In this document: positions 55,931-64,000 of the stretch, one piece after another
Layout: the number at the start of each line of letters is the position of its first letter
Position numbering within the stretch: position 1 is the first letter of the stretch
Assembly: GCF_963676855.1 (NCBI RefSeq)
Contig: NZ_OY781460.1
Location: forward strand, 1-64,000
Source: an uncultured Anaeromusa sp.
GTDB taxonomy: Bacteria; Bacillota; Negativicutes; Anaeromusales; Anaeromusaceae
Direction of reading: 5' to 3'
Length of the DNA stretch: 64,000 nt
Notes under the pieces: model-generated
The model's input: only the letters and a program-made list of their open reading frames with translations
Told to the model about the DNA's origin: nothing
Databases searched by the model: none
Made by a program: the position numbers and the translations under genes

Positions 55931-56992
55931 TTAGAAAGTTCCATTCAACTTAGTAAGGCTCTCATCGAAAAATTGGAGCAATATCTTTTGCGCCACTGAA
56001 ATTTTCCACGAGTTGCCGCCGGGACTTTGACTTTTAGCACGATCTTCCGCCTGGATTCTTATATCGAGATAGTTGTAGTACGTCGGAGCGGTTGCTTTTA
56101 TGGAATCTTGAAGGCGTTTTCCTGCAAGCCCATCAACAAGCATCGCATTAAGCTCTGCATTTTTCGCATCTTTATTCGCACTCATGCTATTTAGAAACAG
56201 AATGGAGGATAACGCCATATTTATCGAATTTTTATAGGTAGTCACCGCAAAAAGAGCATCCTTAGCATAGTTGCTGTCATCGCCTGCCGGATACGTATCA
56301 AGAAGCACTTGCAGCGAAGCGGACTGACTGGTTAACGCACTGTTTAAGGCCTTGCCGTCCCAACCTTTTGTCAGTTGACGCTGAATATCCCTCGACTGGT
56401 TATACCATCTTAGGAAGTCGGATCTGCGCCCAGCTATGCCAACCCACTTGCTCAGATCGCCTGTACCATATTTTACAGCCGCCTTGCTTTCCGCCTGAAG
56501 CTGTTCCATTACACTCAGGCCGGGGTTGCTCTTAGCTCCGGTAATTTTCCATTCGTTTGAAGAAACATAGCTGAAATCGATAAATGTACGGCTATGATTG
56601 ATGGTCTTACCCAACGTATTGGGAAGTTTCACTTCGCAGGAATATAAAATACTGGCGCTTATTGCATCCGAAGTGGATGTGAGAATCTCAACATCATGCA
56701 AAGTATAGTTTTGAGCTGCAAAAAGGCCGTTCCCTATATCTTGATCCGAAGCATTTTGTAAGGTCAAATTAATCTTTCTCACTTTACCGGCATCCCTATC
56801 ATTGCAGGCTTCGAAGAAAGAAACCAAAGTAAGAATAGCCTGTCGTTCTGCTCCTATAACGCTACTTCCGTCTGTAGCGGGAATGCTCGCAGGCAGGTTG
56901 CTGCTAGCTGCGTTTACGCTACTGGCAAAACAACCAACGATTGATAAACTCACTACTATACTACATAACAATGAACGAACTATCTTGTGCAT
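55931..56992 (-). CDS. Hypothetical secreted protein, possible lipoprotein
   Basis: 353 residues starting with a signal sequence; SIVGC at about residue 21 could be a lipobox, otherwise cleavage after VNA is likely. The segment about 50-165 (ILTLVSFFEACNDRDAGKV to TFIDFSYVSSNEWKITGAK) has the look of an NTF2-like or SnoaL-type fold; the rest is helical. I do not recognise a family. It stands alone with its own upstream space, 68 bases ahead of the esterase gene on the same strand. Confidence 0.7.
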   Translation of the reverse strand: MHKIVRSLLCSIVVSLSIVGCFASSVNAASSNLPASIPATDGSSVIGAERQAILTLVSFFEACNDRDAGKVRKINLTLQNASDQDIGNGLFAAQNYTLHDVEILTSTSDAISASILYSCEVKLPNTLGKTINHSRTFIDFSYVSSNEWKITGAKSNPGLSVMEQLQAESKAAVKYGTGDLSKWVGIAGRRSDFLRWYNQSRDIQRQLTKGWDGKALNSALTSQSASLQVLLDTYPAGDDSNYAKDALFAVTTYKNSINMALSSILFLNSMSANKDAKNAELNAMLVDGLAGKRLQDSIKATAPTYYNYLDIRIQAEDRAKSQSPGGNSWKISVAQKILLQFFDESLTKLNGTF

Positions 56993-57041
56993 TGACTTGC
57001 TCCTCTCTTATTGCACAGGTACATATTCCAATGCAAATAAA

Positions 57042-57078
57042 AAAATCCTGCAACCTTCTCAAAACTTTGCAGGATTTT
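57042..57078 (-). terminator. Intrinsic terminator after the DUF1003 gene
   Basis: A 12-bp perfect stem (57042-57053 with 57067-57078) with a long T-run on the minus strand. It lies about 160 bases beyond the DUF1003 stop; the space between shows only a 6-bp hairpin (57137-57142 with 57149-57154). Confidence 0.75.
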
Positions 57079-57235
57079 GTGTTCTTTCATAAGACAAAAA
57101 CAGTTCTTTTGTTTATCTGTACCTCGAGGCTATTCCGATACGTTTCTCCGTATCACATATAACAATGTAAAGAGCATCTGTCTAAAACCGCGCTCATTGC
57201 ACTTAATGACATCATTAGTTCCACAAACCAACTCT

Positions 57236-57724
57236 TCAATTATCAAACTTTGTTTTGTCTACTTCCAATTTTTCTAAAAGCATCATTATTAATTTGTCCT
57301 GGTGAACAAGATGAGCCATTATTACCTTTATTTCTTCCTCCGCCTTGCGATTAATCTGATAATCGATATCCGCAGCGATTCTATCTTTTTCAATACTTCG
57401 GTTTTGACTCATCATAACTACCGGTCCAGTATAAGCAGCCTGAAAACTAAGCACAAGGTTAAGAAGTATAAAAGGATATGGATCCCAAGCTTTAAAAAAG
57501 GTTTCATCAACAGAAAGATTATACGCTAAAAAAATATTGAAACCGATCCAAACGCCAATAGTGATGCTCTGGTAAATTATAAAAGGCCAACTCCCAACGA
57601 CTCTAGCAATCCAGTCGGCTACACGCTGACCTATAGTTAACTTTTCACGAAATTCAAGATTAACGTTTTTAATCACATGCCCACTATGGTCATACTTTTC
57701 GATCGGCCCTTTTAGATCAGACAT
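57236..57724 (-). CDS. DUF1003 membrane protein
   Basis: 162 residues from the ATG at 57722-57724, ten bases behind GGGGAGG. Two membrane segments (about 46-66 and 82-104) and the motif DPYPFILLNLVLSFQAAYTGPVVMMSQNR identify DUF1003. A coiled-coil tail follows (AADIDYQINRKAEEEIKVIM). Function is unknown; family members are often near stress or ion-transport genes, as here next to ftsH and a P-type ATPase. It starts 17 bases after the ftsH stop. Confidence 0.88.
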   Translation of the reverse strand: MSDLKGPIEKYDHSGHVIKNVNLEFREKLTIGQRVADWIARVVGSWPFIIYQSITIGVWIGFNIFLAYNLSVDETFFKAWDPYPFILLNLVLSFQAAYTGPVVMMSQNRSIEKDRIAADIDYQINRKAEEEIKVIMAHLVHQDKLIMMLLEKLEVDKTKFDN

Positions 57725-57741
57725 ATTACTCTTGCCTCCCC

Positions 57742-59577
57742 TCACACACTTTGATTTTTTTCTTTAAGCTTATTTACAAATTCTTCGCCTGTAATGGTTT
57801 CTTTTTCCAGTAAATATCTAGCCAACTCATGCAATTTATCAACATTCTCATTTAAAATACTAGTTGCTTTATCATGTGCCTGCTTAATAATCTCCAGCAC
57901 CTCTATATCAACCTTCGATGCCGTTTCACTTGAACAGGTCAGCAAAGAGTCACCGCCAAGATATTGGTTTTCAATGCTTTCCAAGGCCATCATATCGAAA
58001 TTCTTGCTCATACCGAGCCGAGTTACCATGGCCCTGGCAATGCTTGTCGCCTGTTTGATATCGTTAGCAGCGCCGGAAGTAAAGGTCCCAAACGCAAGTT
58101 CCTCTGCGGCCCGCCCGCCGGTACAAGTGGTGATCTTATTGAATGCCTCTTCTTTGCTAATTAAAACATGTTCTCCTTCTTCTATCTGCATAGTATAGCC
58201 GAGAGTACCGGAAGTTCGCGGAATTATGGTAATTTTATGCACCTGCGCTGATTCAGACTGTTTTGCTGCAACCAATGCGTGTCCAATTTCATGGTAGGCA
58301 ATAATCTCTTTTTCTTTGGGTGGAATGACTGCGCTTCGTCGCTGATATCCTGCAATAATAACTTCCACACTTTCTTCCAAATCATTCTGACTAACAAACT
58401 TCCGCCCATATTTTACCGCACGCAGAGCACTTTCATTGATAATATTGGCAAGTTCCGCACCGGAAGCGCCAGAAGTAGCTCTTGCAACTTCATTAAAATT
58501 AATATCCGGCTCCATCTTAACTTTTCGGGCATGAACCAGCAGAATCGCTTCCCGACCAGCAAGATCCGGTAACTCTACAGGAATGCGACGATCAAATCGA
58601 CCGGGTCTTAGAAGCGCCTTATCCAAAATTTCCGGTCGATTGGTGGCCGCAAGAATTACAACGCCCTTTTTGCCGTCAAACCCATCCATCTCTGTAAGCA
58701 ATTGATCAAGCGTCTGTTCACGCTCATCATTACTGTTAAAGCCCCGGTTGTCACGTCTTTTGCCGATAGTATCAATCTCGTCGATAAATATAATACAAGG
58801 GGCTTTTTCATTGGCCTGTTTAAACATGTCACGCACCTTAGCCGCCCCCATGCCAACAAACATTTCCACAAATTCCGAACCGGAAATAGAGAAAAAAGGA
58901 ACGTTAGCCTCACCAGCAACAGCCTGTGCCAATAGCGTTTTCCCTGTACCAGGCGGTCCGACAAGCAAGGCGCCTTTAGGAAGGCTCGCGCCAATTTCAG
59001 CATATTTCCCCGGATTATGCAAAAAATCAATAATCTCTACAAGAGCTTCTTTCGCCTCGTCTTGCCCTGCTACATCGGCAAAACTCTTGCCGGTCTCTGA
59101 TTGAGCATAAATTTTCGCATTGCTCTTACCAAAGGTCATGGCATTAATTCCACCGCCCATCCGTTTTTGCAATTGCCTTGCTACGAATTGACCAACTACA
59201 ATAAAAATGATCAGCGGCAAAATCCACGTGAAAATCAAAGTAACTAAAGGAGATTTCTCCTTGGGAATATCCTGAGAAAAAACCACCCCTGCATTATAAA
59301 GCCGATTAACCAATTCTGGATCGGCTATGCGTCCAGTAACATAAGATACCTCTTTGCCAGCTCCGTCTTTAGCCACAAAATTAATTTGGTTATCCTGAAT
59401 TTCCACTAACGTGACCACACCGCTTTTTATTTGCGTTAGAAAAGCGCCATAATCCACCAACGTGACCTGCGGCCTAAAAAACACAGGGAAAATCAAAAGA
59501 TTCAGCACTAACATTATCAGCAAAGTAACTGCATAATAATAGAACACTGTCTTTTTCGGCGCTTTTTTCTCTTCCAT
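57742..59577 (-). CDS. ftsH: ATP-dependent zinc metalloprotease FtsH (paralogue)
   Basis: 611 residues: TM1 (about 12-32), extracytoplasmic domain, TM2 (about 110-130), AAA module with Walker A GPPGTGKT (207-214), Walker B IIFIDEID (262-269) and Arg finger RPGRFDRR, then the protease domain with HEIGH at 429-433 in place of the commoner HEAGH. Membrane-anchored, it degrades membrane and soluble proteins. The neighbours (P-type ATPase upstream by 66 bases, DUF1003 downstream) differ from the usual tilS-hpt-ftsH locus, so this is probably an accessory FtsH for envelope or ion stress. Confidence 0.95.
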   Translation of the reverse strand: MEEKKAPKKTVFYYYAVTLLIMLVLNLLIFPVFFRPQVTLVDYGAFLTQIKSGVVTLVEIQDNQINFVAKDGAGKEVSYVTGRIADPELVNRLYNAGVVFSQDIPKEKSPLVTLIFTWILPLIIFIVVGQFVARQLQKRMGGGINAMTFGKSNAKIYAQSETGKSFADVAGQDEAKEALVEIIDFLHNPGKYAEIGASLPKGALLVGPPGTGKTLLAQAVAGEANVPFFSISGSEFVEMFVGMGAAKVRDMFKQANEKAPCIIFIDEIDTIGKRRDNRGFNSNDEREQTLDQLLTEMDGFDGKKGVVILAATNRPEILDKALLRPGRFDRRIPVELPDLAGREAILLVHARKVKMEPDINFNEVARATSGASGAELANIINESALRAVKYGRKFVSQNDLEESVEVIIAGYQRRSAVIPPKEKEIIAYHEIGHALVAAKQSESAQVHKITIIPRTSGTLGYTMQIEEGEHVLISKEEAFNKITTCTGGRAAEELAFGTFTSGAANDIKQATSIARAMVTRLGMSKNFDMMALESIENQYLGGDSLLTCSSETASKVDIEVLEIIKQAHDKATSILNENVDKLHELARYLLEKETITGEEFVNKLKEKNQSV

Positions 59578-59643
59578 AAAAACAGCTCCCTCTACATAGC
59601 TATTGTAGTTGCTTCCCCTTCACTCAAGGTCCTTGTTTTACCC

Positions 59644-62448
59644 TTATTTTTTATGTCTCCTTTTCTCTATATTGAAGCATAAACTCCTACGCATCTCCTC
59701 AAAAGAAATGATAACAACCGGGCAAAGAGCTATATAAATAAAATCAGACAGCGCCAACGGATGCGTCATAAAAACAGCCGCCAAAAAGGGCACATAAAGC
59801 AATGCAATGGTGATGATTAGCTCCGATACAATGCCGACTTGAATAAGAACGTTGCTTTTCAATGAAAACTCCCAAAATGGTAATTTTTCCGAACGACAAA
59901 CAAATATATTACCTATTTGGCAAGCAATTATGGCGACCATCGCCATAGTCGTAGCTTGCCAGTAGATATCCCGCACAAAAGGCTCTGCGTTGTCGGCAAA
60001 AATTTGCGGCGCAATCTGCTGGATGTCAGCCACTGAATATCCGTAATTAGACCAAATCAGAAAAAATCCGCCCATTGACATCACTGCCTCCATCATGCCC
60101 AAAAAGCCATAAGATCGAAGCAATAAAGATTGATCAAGCAAATTCCCGGAATAGTCCGCTGGTTTTCGGTTTAAAACCCCTTTCTCCGGGTGTTCCGCTC
60201 CCAAAGCCAAGGCGGGCGCCATATCTGTACCAATATCAATCGCCAATATTTGCAAGATGTTCAAAGCAGGCGGGATTCGCAAAAAAACCATCGCCATAAA
60301 AGGAACTATTTCAGGAATGTTGGATGCTAAAATATAGGTCATAAATTTACGAATGTTATCATATATAGCCCGCCCTTGTTCAATCGCTTTGACAATCGTA
60401 GCAAAATTATCATCAAGCAATACTATATCCGCAACTTCGCGAGCCACATCGGTTCCGCCACGGCCCATGGCAATTCCGATATCGGCAGCTTTTAAGGCCG
60501 GGGCATCATTCACCCCGTCACCGGTAACTGCTACAATATGGCCGCTGGCTTTGTACGCCTCAACTATTTTCAATTTATGCGCCGGAGTCGCTCGTGCAAA
60601 AATAATAGGTTGTTCTTGTTCCAATACCTTTTGCAACGTCTCCGCGTCCATATTCTCAACTTCCACACCATTAATAACGGTAACTTGATCTTTTACCAGC
60701 CCAATCTGCCGTCCTACGGCCTCGCCAGTTAAGCCATAATCACCAGTAATCATGGTTATACAGATGCCAGCCTGTTGGCACAACTTAACCGCCTCGAACA
60801 CTTCGGGACGAGGTGGGTCAATCATCGCGGCTAGGCCCACAAAGATTAAATCATATTCTTTCGCTTCTGAAGCGATACTTCCTTCGACATAAGCCAACGC
60901 CAGTACCCGATGTCCTTCGCTAGCTAACCGATCATTAGCAGCAATAATCCTTGCTCGATCTGCGTTGGAAATTTCAACAATATTATTTTTCGTTTGAAGA
61001 TAGCGGCAGCAACGCAAGGTCTCAAGGGGTGCGCCTTTGACAAACTTCACACTTGTACCTTGTTTGAACAACAAGCTTCCCTCATTAACGCCAAAAGTGC
61101 TCATCATTTTTTGCACAGAATTGAACTGTTTTGTTACTTGCCCGGAAAAGCCAGCCCGTACAGCAGCCATATCCAGCCCAAACTTTGCTGCTGCTACTAA
61201 TAGCGCGCCTTCTGTCGGATCCCCCATAATCCGCCAAAGCTTGTCATTACCAGGATCTGTTTTGATATTTGCTTCAGAACAAACAGCGCCTATTGTCAAG
61301 AATAACTCGATCCGCTTTTCCATCTCCCTATCGGTAATAACTACTTCGCCTTGTTTTTCATAACCGCTGCCAAAGACCTCCGTCTCCTGTTCCGGCAACC
61401 AAATTTTCTTAACCGTCACCTCATTCATCGTAATCGTTCCCGTTTTATCCGTGCAAATCACACTGGTGGCGCACAAGGCTTCCACTGCTGACAACTTGCG
61501 AACTAGTGCGTTTTGCATAGCCATTCTTCTAACGCCAACCGCCAAGGACAAACTTACCGCCGGCAATAACCCCTCTGGGACATTAGCAACAATAATTCCT
61601 ATACAAAACACAAAGCACGCGCGCAAGTCCATGCCAAGCCACCAAAATGCCAAGACAAAAACAAACGCTCCCATCGAAAGCGCCAGAAAGGTTATAAGTC
61701 TGACAATCCGTTGCACCTGCAGCTCTAACGAACTCTTTTCACGAACCACTTCCGTTGTCAGTTTGGTAACCTTTCCCAATTCTGTGTTCTTGCCGGAAGC
61801 GTATACAACGGCGATTCCCCGCCCCGCTGTTGCCATCGTTCCCGCAAATAAAAGGTTCGCGTTACGACTAGCTGGCTGCCCCTCGTCAGCAATGGAAGCG
61901 GCACTACAGGCTATAGGCAATGACTCACCTGTCAGCAATGACAAATCAACCAGTAGATTTTCAGCCTCAATCAACCGCGCATCAGCTGAAATATGGTCAC
62001 CCGCTTCAACAATCAGGACATCGCCAACAACAATGTCTTCAGAATCCACCTGTTCAAGAGCGCCGTTACGAAATACTTTTACCTTGCGAGGCAGCATGGC
62101 AGCCAAGGCCGCCAAGGCCTTATCCGCTCGATATTCTTGCCAAAAACTAAACAGCGCATTAATGAAGACAACAGACCATGTTGCCCAACCTAGCTCCGGC
62201 ATATTTACCGCAAATGCTAAACTTCCAGCAACCCACAATAACAGAGCCATAAAATGAGTAAACTGTTGGTACAACAATCTCCACAGCGAAATCGTTACTG
62301 TTTTAGGCAGTTGATTCTTTCCGTACAGCAACTGTCTTTTTTCTACGTCTTCACTTACGAGGCCTTCAGGACGCGTCTCCAGCAAGGAGAACACCGCGTC
62401 AATCTCAAGGGCAGCAATTTTGCTAAACTCACTCTTTAAGCTCATCAT
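59644..62448 (-). CDS. P-type cation ATPase resembling type IIC (Na,K-ATPase-like)
   Basis: 934 residues from the ATG at 62446-62448 behind GAGGGGG; an open frame to 62538 is upstream leader. Complete P2 ATPase: cation N-domain, actuator with LTGESLP, phosphorylation Asp334 in CTDKTGT, VTGDGVNDAPALKAADIG, ten membrane segments. M4 reads GIIVANVPEGLLPAVSL and M5-M6 read SNIPEIVPFM and IDIGTDMAPALALG, closer to animal Na,K/H,K-ATPases than to Ca2+-type pumps (which read AAIPEGLP). No beta subunit gene is seen. The ion is unproven; Na+, K+ or Ca2+ are possible. Confidence 0.92.
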   Translation of the reverse strand: MMSLKSEFSKIAALEIDAVFSLLETRPEGLVSEDVEKRQLLYGKNQLPKTVTISLWRLLYQQFTHFMALLLWVAGSLAFAVNMPELGWATWSVVFINALFSFWQEYRADKALAALAAMLPRKVKVFRNGALEQVDSEDIVVGDVLIVEAGDHISADARLIEAENLLVDLSLLTGESLPIACSAASIADEGQPASRNANLLFAGTMATAGRGIAVVYASGKNTELGKVTKLTTEVVREKSSLELQVQRIVRLITFLALSMGAFVFVLAFWWLGMDLRACFVFCIGIIVANVPEGLLPAVSLSLAVGVRRMAMQNALVRKLSAVEALCATSVICTDKTGTITMNEVTVKKIWLPEQETEVFGSGYEKQGEVVITDREMEKRIELFLTIGAVCSEANIKTDPGNDKLWRIMGDPTEGALLVAAAKFGLDMAAVRAGFSGQVTKQFNSVQKMMSTFGVNEGSLLFKQGTSVKFVKGAPLETLRCCRYLQTKNNIVEISNADRARIIAANDRLASEGHRVLALAYVEGSIASEAKEYDLIFVGLAAMIDPPRPEVFEAVKLCQQAGICITMITGDYGLTGEAVGRQIGLVKDQVTVINGVEVENMDAETLQKVLEQEQPIIFARATPAHKLKIVEAYKASGHIVAVTGDGVNDAPALKAADIGIAMGRGGTDVAREVADIVLLDDNFATIVKAIEQGRAIYDNIRKFMTYILASNIPEIVPFMAMVFLRIPPALNILQILAIDIGTDMAPALALGAEHPEKGVLNRKPADYSGNLLDQSLLLRSYGFLGMMEAVMSMGGFFLIWSNYGYSVADIQQIAPQIFADNAEPFVRDIYWQATTMAMVAIIACQIGNIFVCRSEKLPFWEFSLKSNVLIQVGIVSELIITIALLYVPFLAAVFMTHPLALSDFIYIALCPVVIISFEEMRRSLCFNIEKRRHKK

Positions 62449-62569
62449 CAAAGCCCCCTCTACTTTGTGAAACATAGCCCTCAAGACTATCCTAGCCGCC
62501 GCTTCTCGTCTGCAGATATGGCAAGAGGACAACGACAAAATCGCAGTCCTCTTTTAGGCGGGGCCTCTC

Positions 62570-62803
62570 TTATTGCTTTTTTATCTCCCGTTTTATTTCA
62601 TCTATAGAACTATCTTGGGGGGCAGCTTTCTTTAACACCACTTCCACTTCTGACTCTGCAAGGTCTAGTGCTAATTCACGTATTCTTTGGGCTTTCTTCT
62701 GCAGCTCAGGCCTGTCAACTAGCGCATCATTTAATGCGGTCGCACAATCTATCATTTCTTCAAATTTAGACTTTATCCGAGCGGGCCGTATGTCTGTTTT
62801 CAT
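62570..62803 (-). CDS. Small helical protein upstream of the P-type ATPase
   Basis: 77 residues from the ATG at 62801-62803, eight bases behind AGGGG. It is charged and almost entirely helix-forming (SKFEEMIDCATALNDALVD, RIRELALDLAESEVEVVLKK), with no membrane segment or known motif. It lies 121 bases upstream of the ATPase on the same strand, with a short hairpin (62523-62530 with 62546-62553) between. It may be a regulator or simply a hypothetical protein. Not recognised. Confidence 0.6.
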   Translation of the reverse strand: MKTDIRPARIKSKFEEMIDCATALNDALVDRPELQKKAQRIRELALDLAESEVEVVLKKAAPQDSSIDEIKREIKKQ

Positions 62804-62852
62804 GAAGTTCACCCCTTTACAACGAATTCGCCTTACTCAACACCCCGCAAAG

Positions 62853-63704
62853 TTAATACGTAGCATAGCGAACCCCATCCCCGCCTTCATTTTTCACCGC
62901 ATACATTAGCCGATCAGCCTGCCCAAGCATTTCGTCCAAATTGAGCGGATGCTTACTAAAAGTCGCCACACCCATACTAAAAGTCACAGGCCACTGGTGC
63001 TCTTCCATCGCCTCGGATAAGTGCTCTTTAATTTTTTCTGCAGCATGCGCCGCCCCTTCTTGGGCCGTATTGGGCAATAGGACTACAAACTCATCGCCAC
63101 CCCATCTAAAGCTATAATCAGCTTCTCGCAATTCCAACTTCAATACGCCACCAACGGTTTGTAGTAATTCGTCCCCTATCGAATGACCAAAAGTATCGTT
63201 TATTCGCTTAAACTTATCACAATCAAAGTATATGAGGCTAAATGCTCGATTATATCGCTTACTCTGCGCTAATTCCCAACCTGCTATTTCGTTAAAACCA
63301 GCTAAATTATACAGCCCTGTCAACGTGTCTGTAATAGCAATTTTCTGTTCTCGATCTGTCTTGTCGCGAAAACGTATCAGCAACGTCACCAAGATACTAT
63401 AGGTAAAAAGAGTAAGCATACTGTTCCATACAGCAATTCCGATATTGCCTTCAAGCTTTAAATCGGATATCCCTTTGATCAAAGTCGCTATAGCCACAGA
63501 GAAAATCGCATTAGGCCAATCAGCAGCTACTGCTATCAAGATTGTGGGGAAAATATACAATCCGCTTATTCGCGTCACATAACCAGTCGAATAATCAATT
63601 AAACAAATTAATGCCATTAGAGAATAGCCGCCGCAAACTATTAATGGCCGCCATTTTTCTCTACGAAGAACTTTGTTTAGCATATAAATCATTTTCTCCG
63701 TCAT
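62853..63704 (-). CDS. Membrane diguanylate cyclase (GGDEF)
   Basis: 283 residues. Four to five N-terminal membrane segments (about 18-110) form a small sensor or anchor, followed by a complete GGDEF domain (about 120-283) with FRWGGDEFVVLLP. READ ending five residues before GGDEF matches the RxxD inhibitory site, so product inhibition is expected. It makes c-di-GMP from two GTP at the inner membrane. AGGTGAG lies ahead of the ATG. Monocistronic as far as seen. Confidence 0.93.
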   Translation of the reverse strand: MTEKMIYMLNKVLRREKWRPLIVCGGYSLMALICLIDYSTGYVTRISGLYIFPTILIAVAADWPNAIFSVAIATLIKGISDLKLEGNIGIAVWNSMLTLFTYSILVTLLIRFRDKTDREQKIAITDTLTGLYNLAGFNEIAGWELAQSKRYNRAFSLIYFDCDKFKRINDTFGHSIGDELLQTVGGVLKLELREADYSFRWGGDEFVVLLPNTAQEGAAHAAEKIKEHLSEAMEEHQWPVTFSMGVATFSKHPLNLDEMLGQADRLMYAVKNEGGDGVRYATY

Positions 63705-64000
63705 ATGCTCACCTATTCTTATTTAAAATGACTGCTTATGCCTCAAAACTCCTCATGCGCCATAAAAGACTTACTTCAACGCGGTCATTTCCCAAATAGT
63801 ATCCCAACTAAAGACAGCTTGACCAGCAAAAGGCAAAGTAAGTCAATGCTTAATCATAATTAATTGCATCAATAAGCCCTTCTTTTCAACTACGCAACCG
63901 CCAAAGATGTTAGATGAAAGCGTTCTTTTATTTAGAATATTCTTGTTTTTATTATAGTCTATTGCCGCCTTCATTACTATGGGAGAAAAACATAAAATTA
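63705..64000. other. Gene-free right edge
   Basis: About 296 AT-rich bases upstream of the GGDEF gene. A TATAAT on the minus strand near 63951-63956 could serve that gene but has no good -35 partner. No coding region or RNA is supported. Confidence 0.4.

Noticed and set aside
62449-62538. 30-residue N-terminal extension of the P-type ATPase
   Set aside because: It includes a hairpin, is unlike the family, and a strong ribosome site precedes the ATG at 62448.

Overview
The window looks like chromosome of an anaerobic Firmicute, most likely a Negativicute (Sporomusaceae/Anaeromusa type). This is inferred from Firmicute-type Shine-Dalgarno sites with frequent GTG/TTG starts, a CcpN / PPDK-regulator / PPDK operon, a GlgC+GlgD glycogen operon, a one-polypeptide GH13+GH77 glucan enzyme, many methyl-accepting chemotaxis proteins and a DcuC-type transporter. 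No rRNA, tRNA, CRISPR array or phage genes were seen.

Left part (1-27 kb, visibly GC-richer, housekeeping). A cut-off molybdenum-hydroxylase FAD subunit diverges from an EAL-HDOD protein plus LysR regulator. A DJ-1 / aldo-keto reductase / HrpB helicase operon, a CNNM membrane protein and bioY (with a candidate BirA operator over its promoter) follow. The glycogen operon glgP-glgB-glgC-glgD-glgA-(GH13-GH77 fusion) runs leftward from 21.4 to 9.6 kb and covers synthesis, branching and breakdown. An M48 protease lies upstream of it. Rightward, ccpN, the PPDK regulatory protein and ppdK form a tight operon for the pyruvate/PEP switch.

The 26.95-27.53 kb gap carries the most intriguing element: a TTGACA promoter, about 325 nt rich in nested hairpins and one perfect 8-bp pseudoknot pairing, and a 19-bp terminator. 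No gene explains it and it matches no RNA class I can name.

Centre (27.5-49 kb, AT-richer) is a signalling block. It holds two soluble PocR-domain chemoreceptor + CheW pairs, three membrane chemoreceptors, a PAS-PAS-GGDEF-EAL protein, a PAS-rich PucR-type regulator, an XRE-cupin regulator, an ankyrin lipoprotein, a membrane acyltransferase and one intact IS256-family element with target-site duplication. Three of the chemoreceptor genes share one promoter pattern, and two membrane receptors share almost identical output domains and terminators.

Right part. 49.5-54 kb is a single leftward operon, GntR regulator - DcuC-family carrier - DUF1847 cysteine-rich protein - MalY/PatB beta-lyase - RidA, with a perfect palindromic operator at its start. 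It reads as a self-regulated uptake and beta-elimination pathway with RidA removing the reactive enamine. 54-57 kb holds a 4Fe-4S protein, an esterase and a secreted protein. 57.2-62.8 kb is a leftward group of a small helical protein, a P-type ATPase resembling animal Na,K-ATPase (type IIC), an FtsH paralogue and a DUF1003 membrane protein. A membrane GGDEF diguanylate cyclase ends the window.
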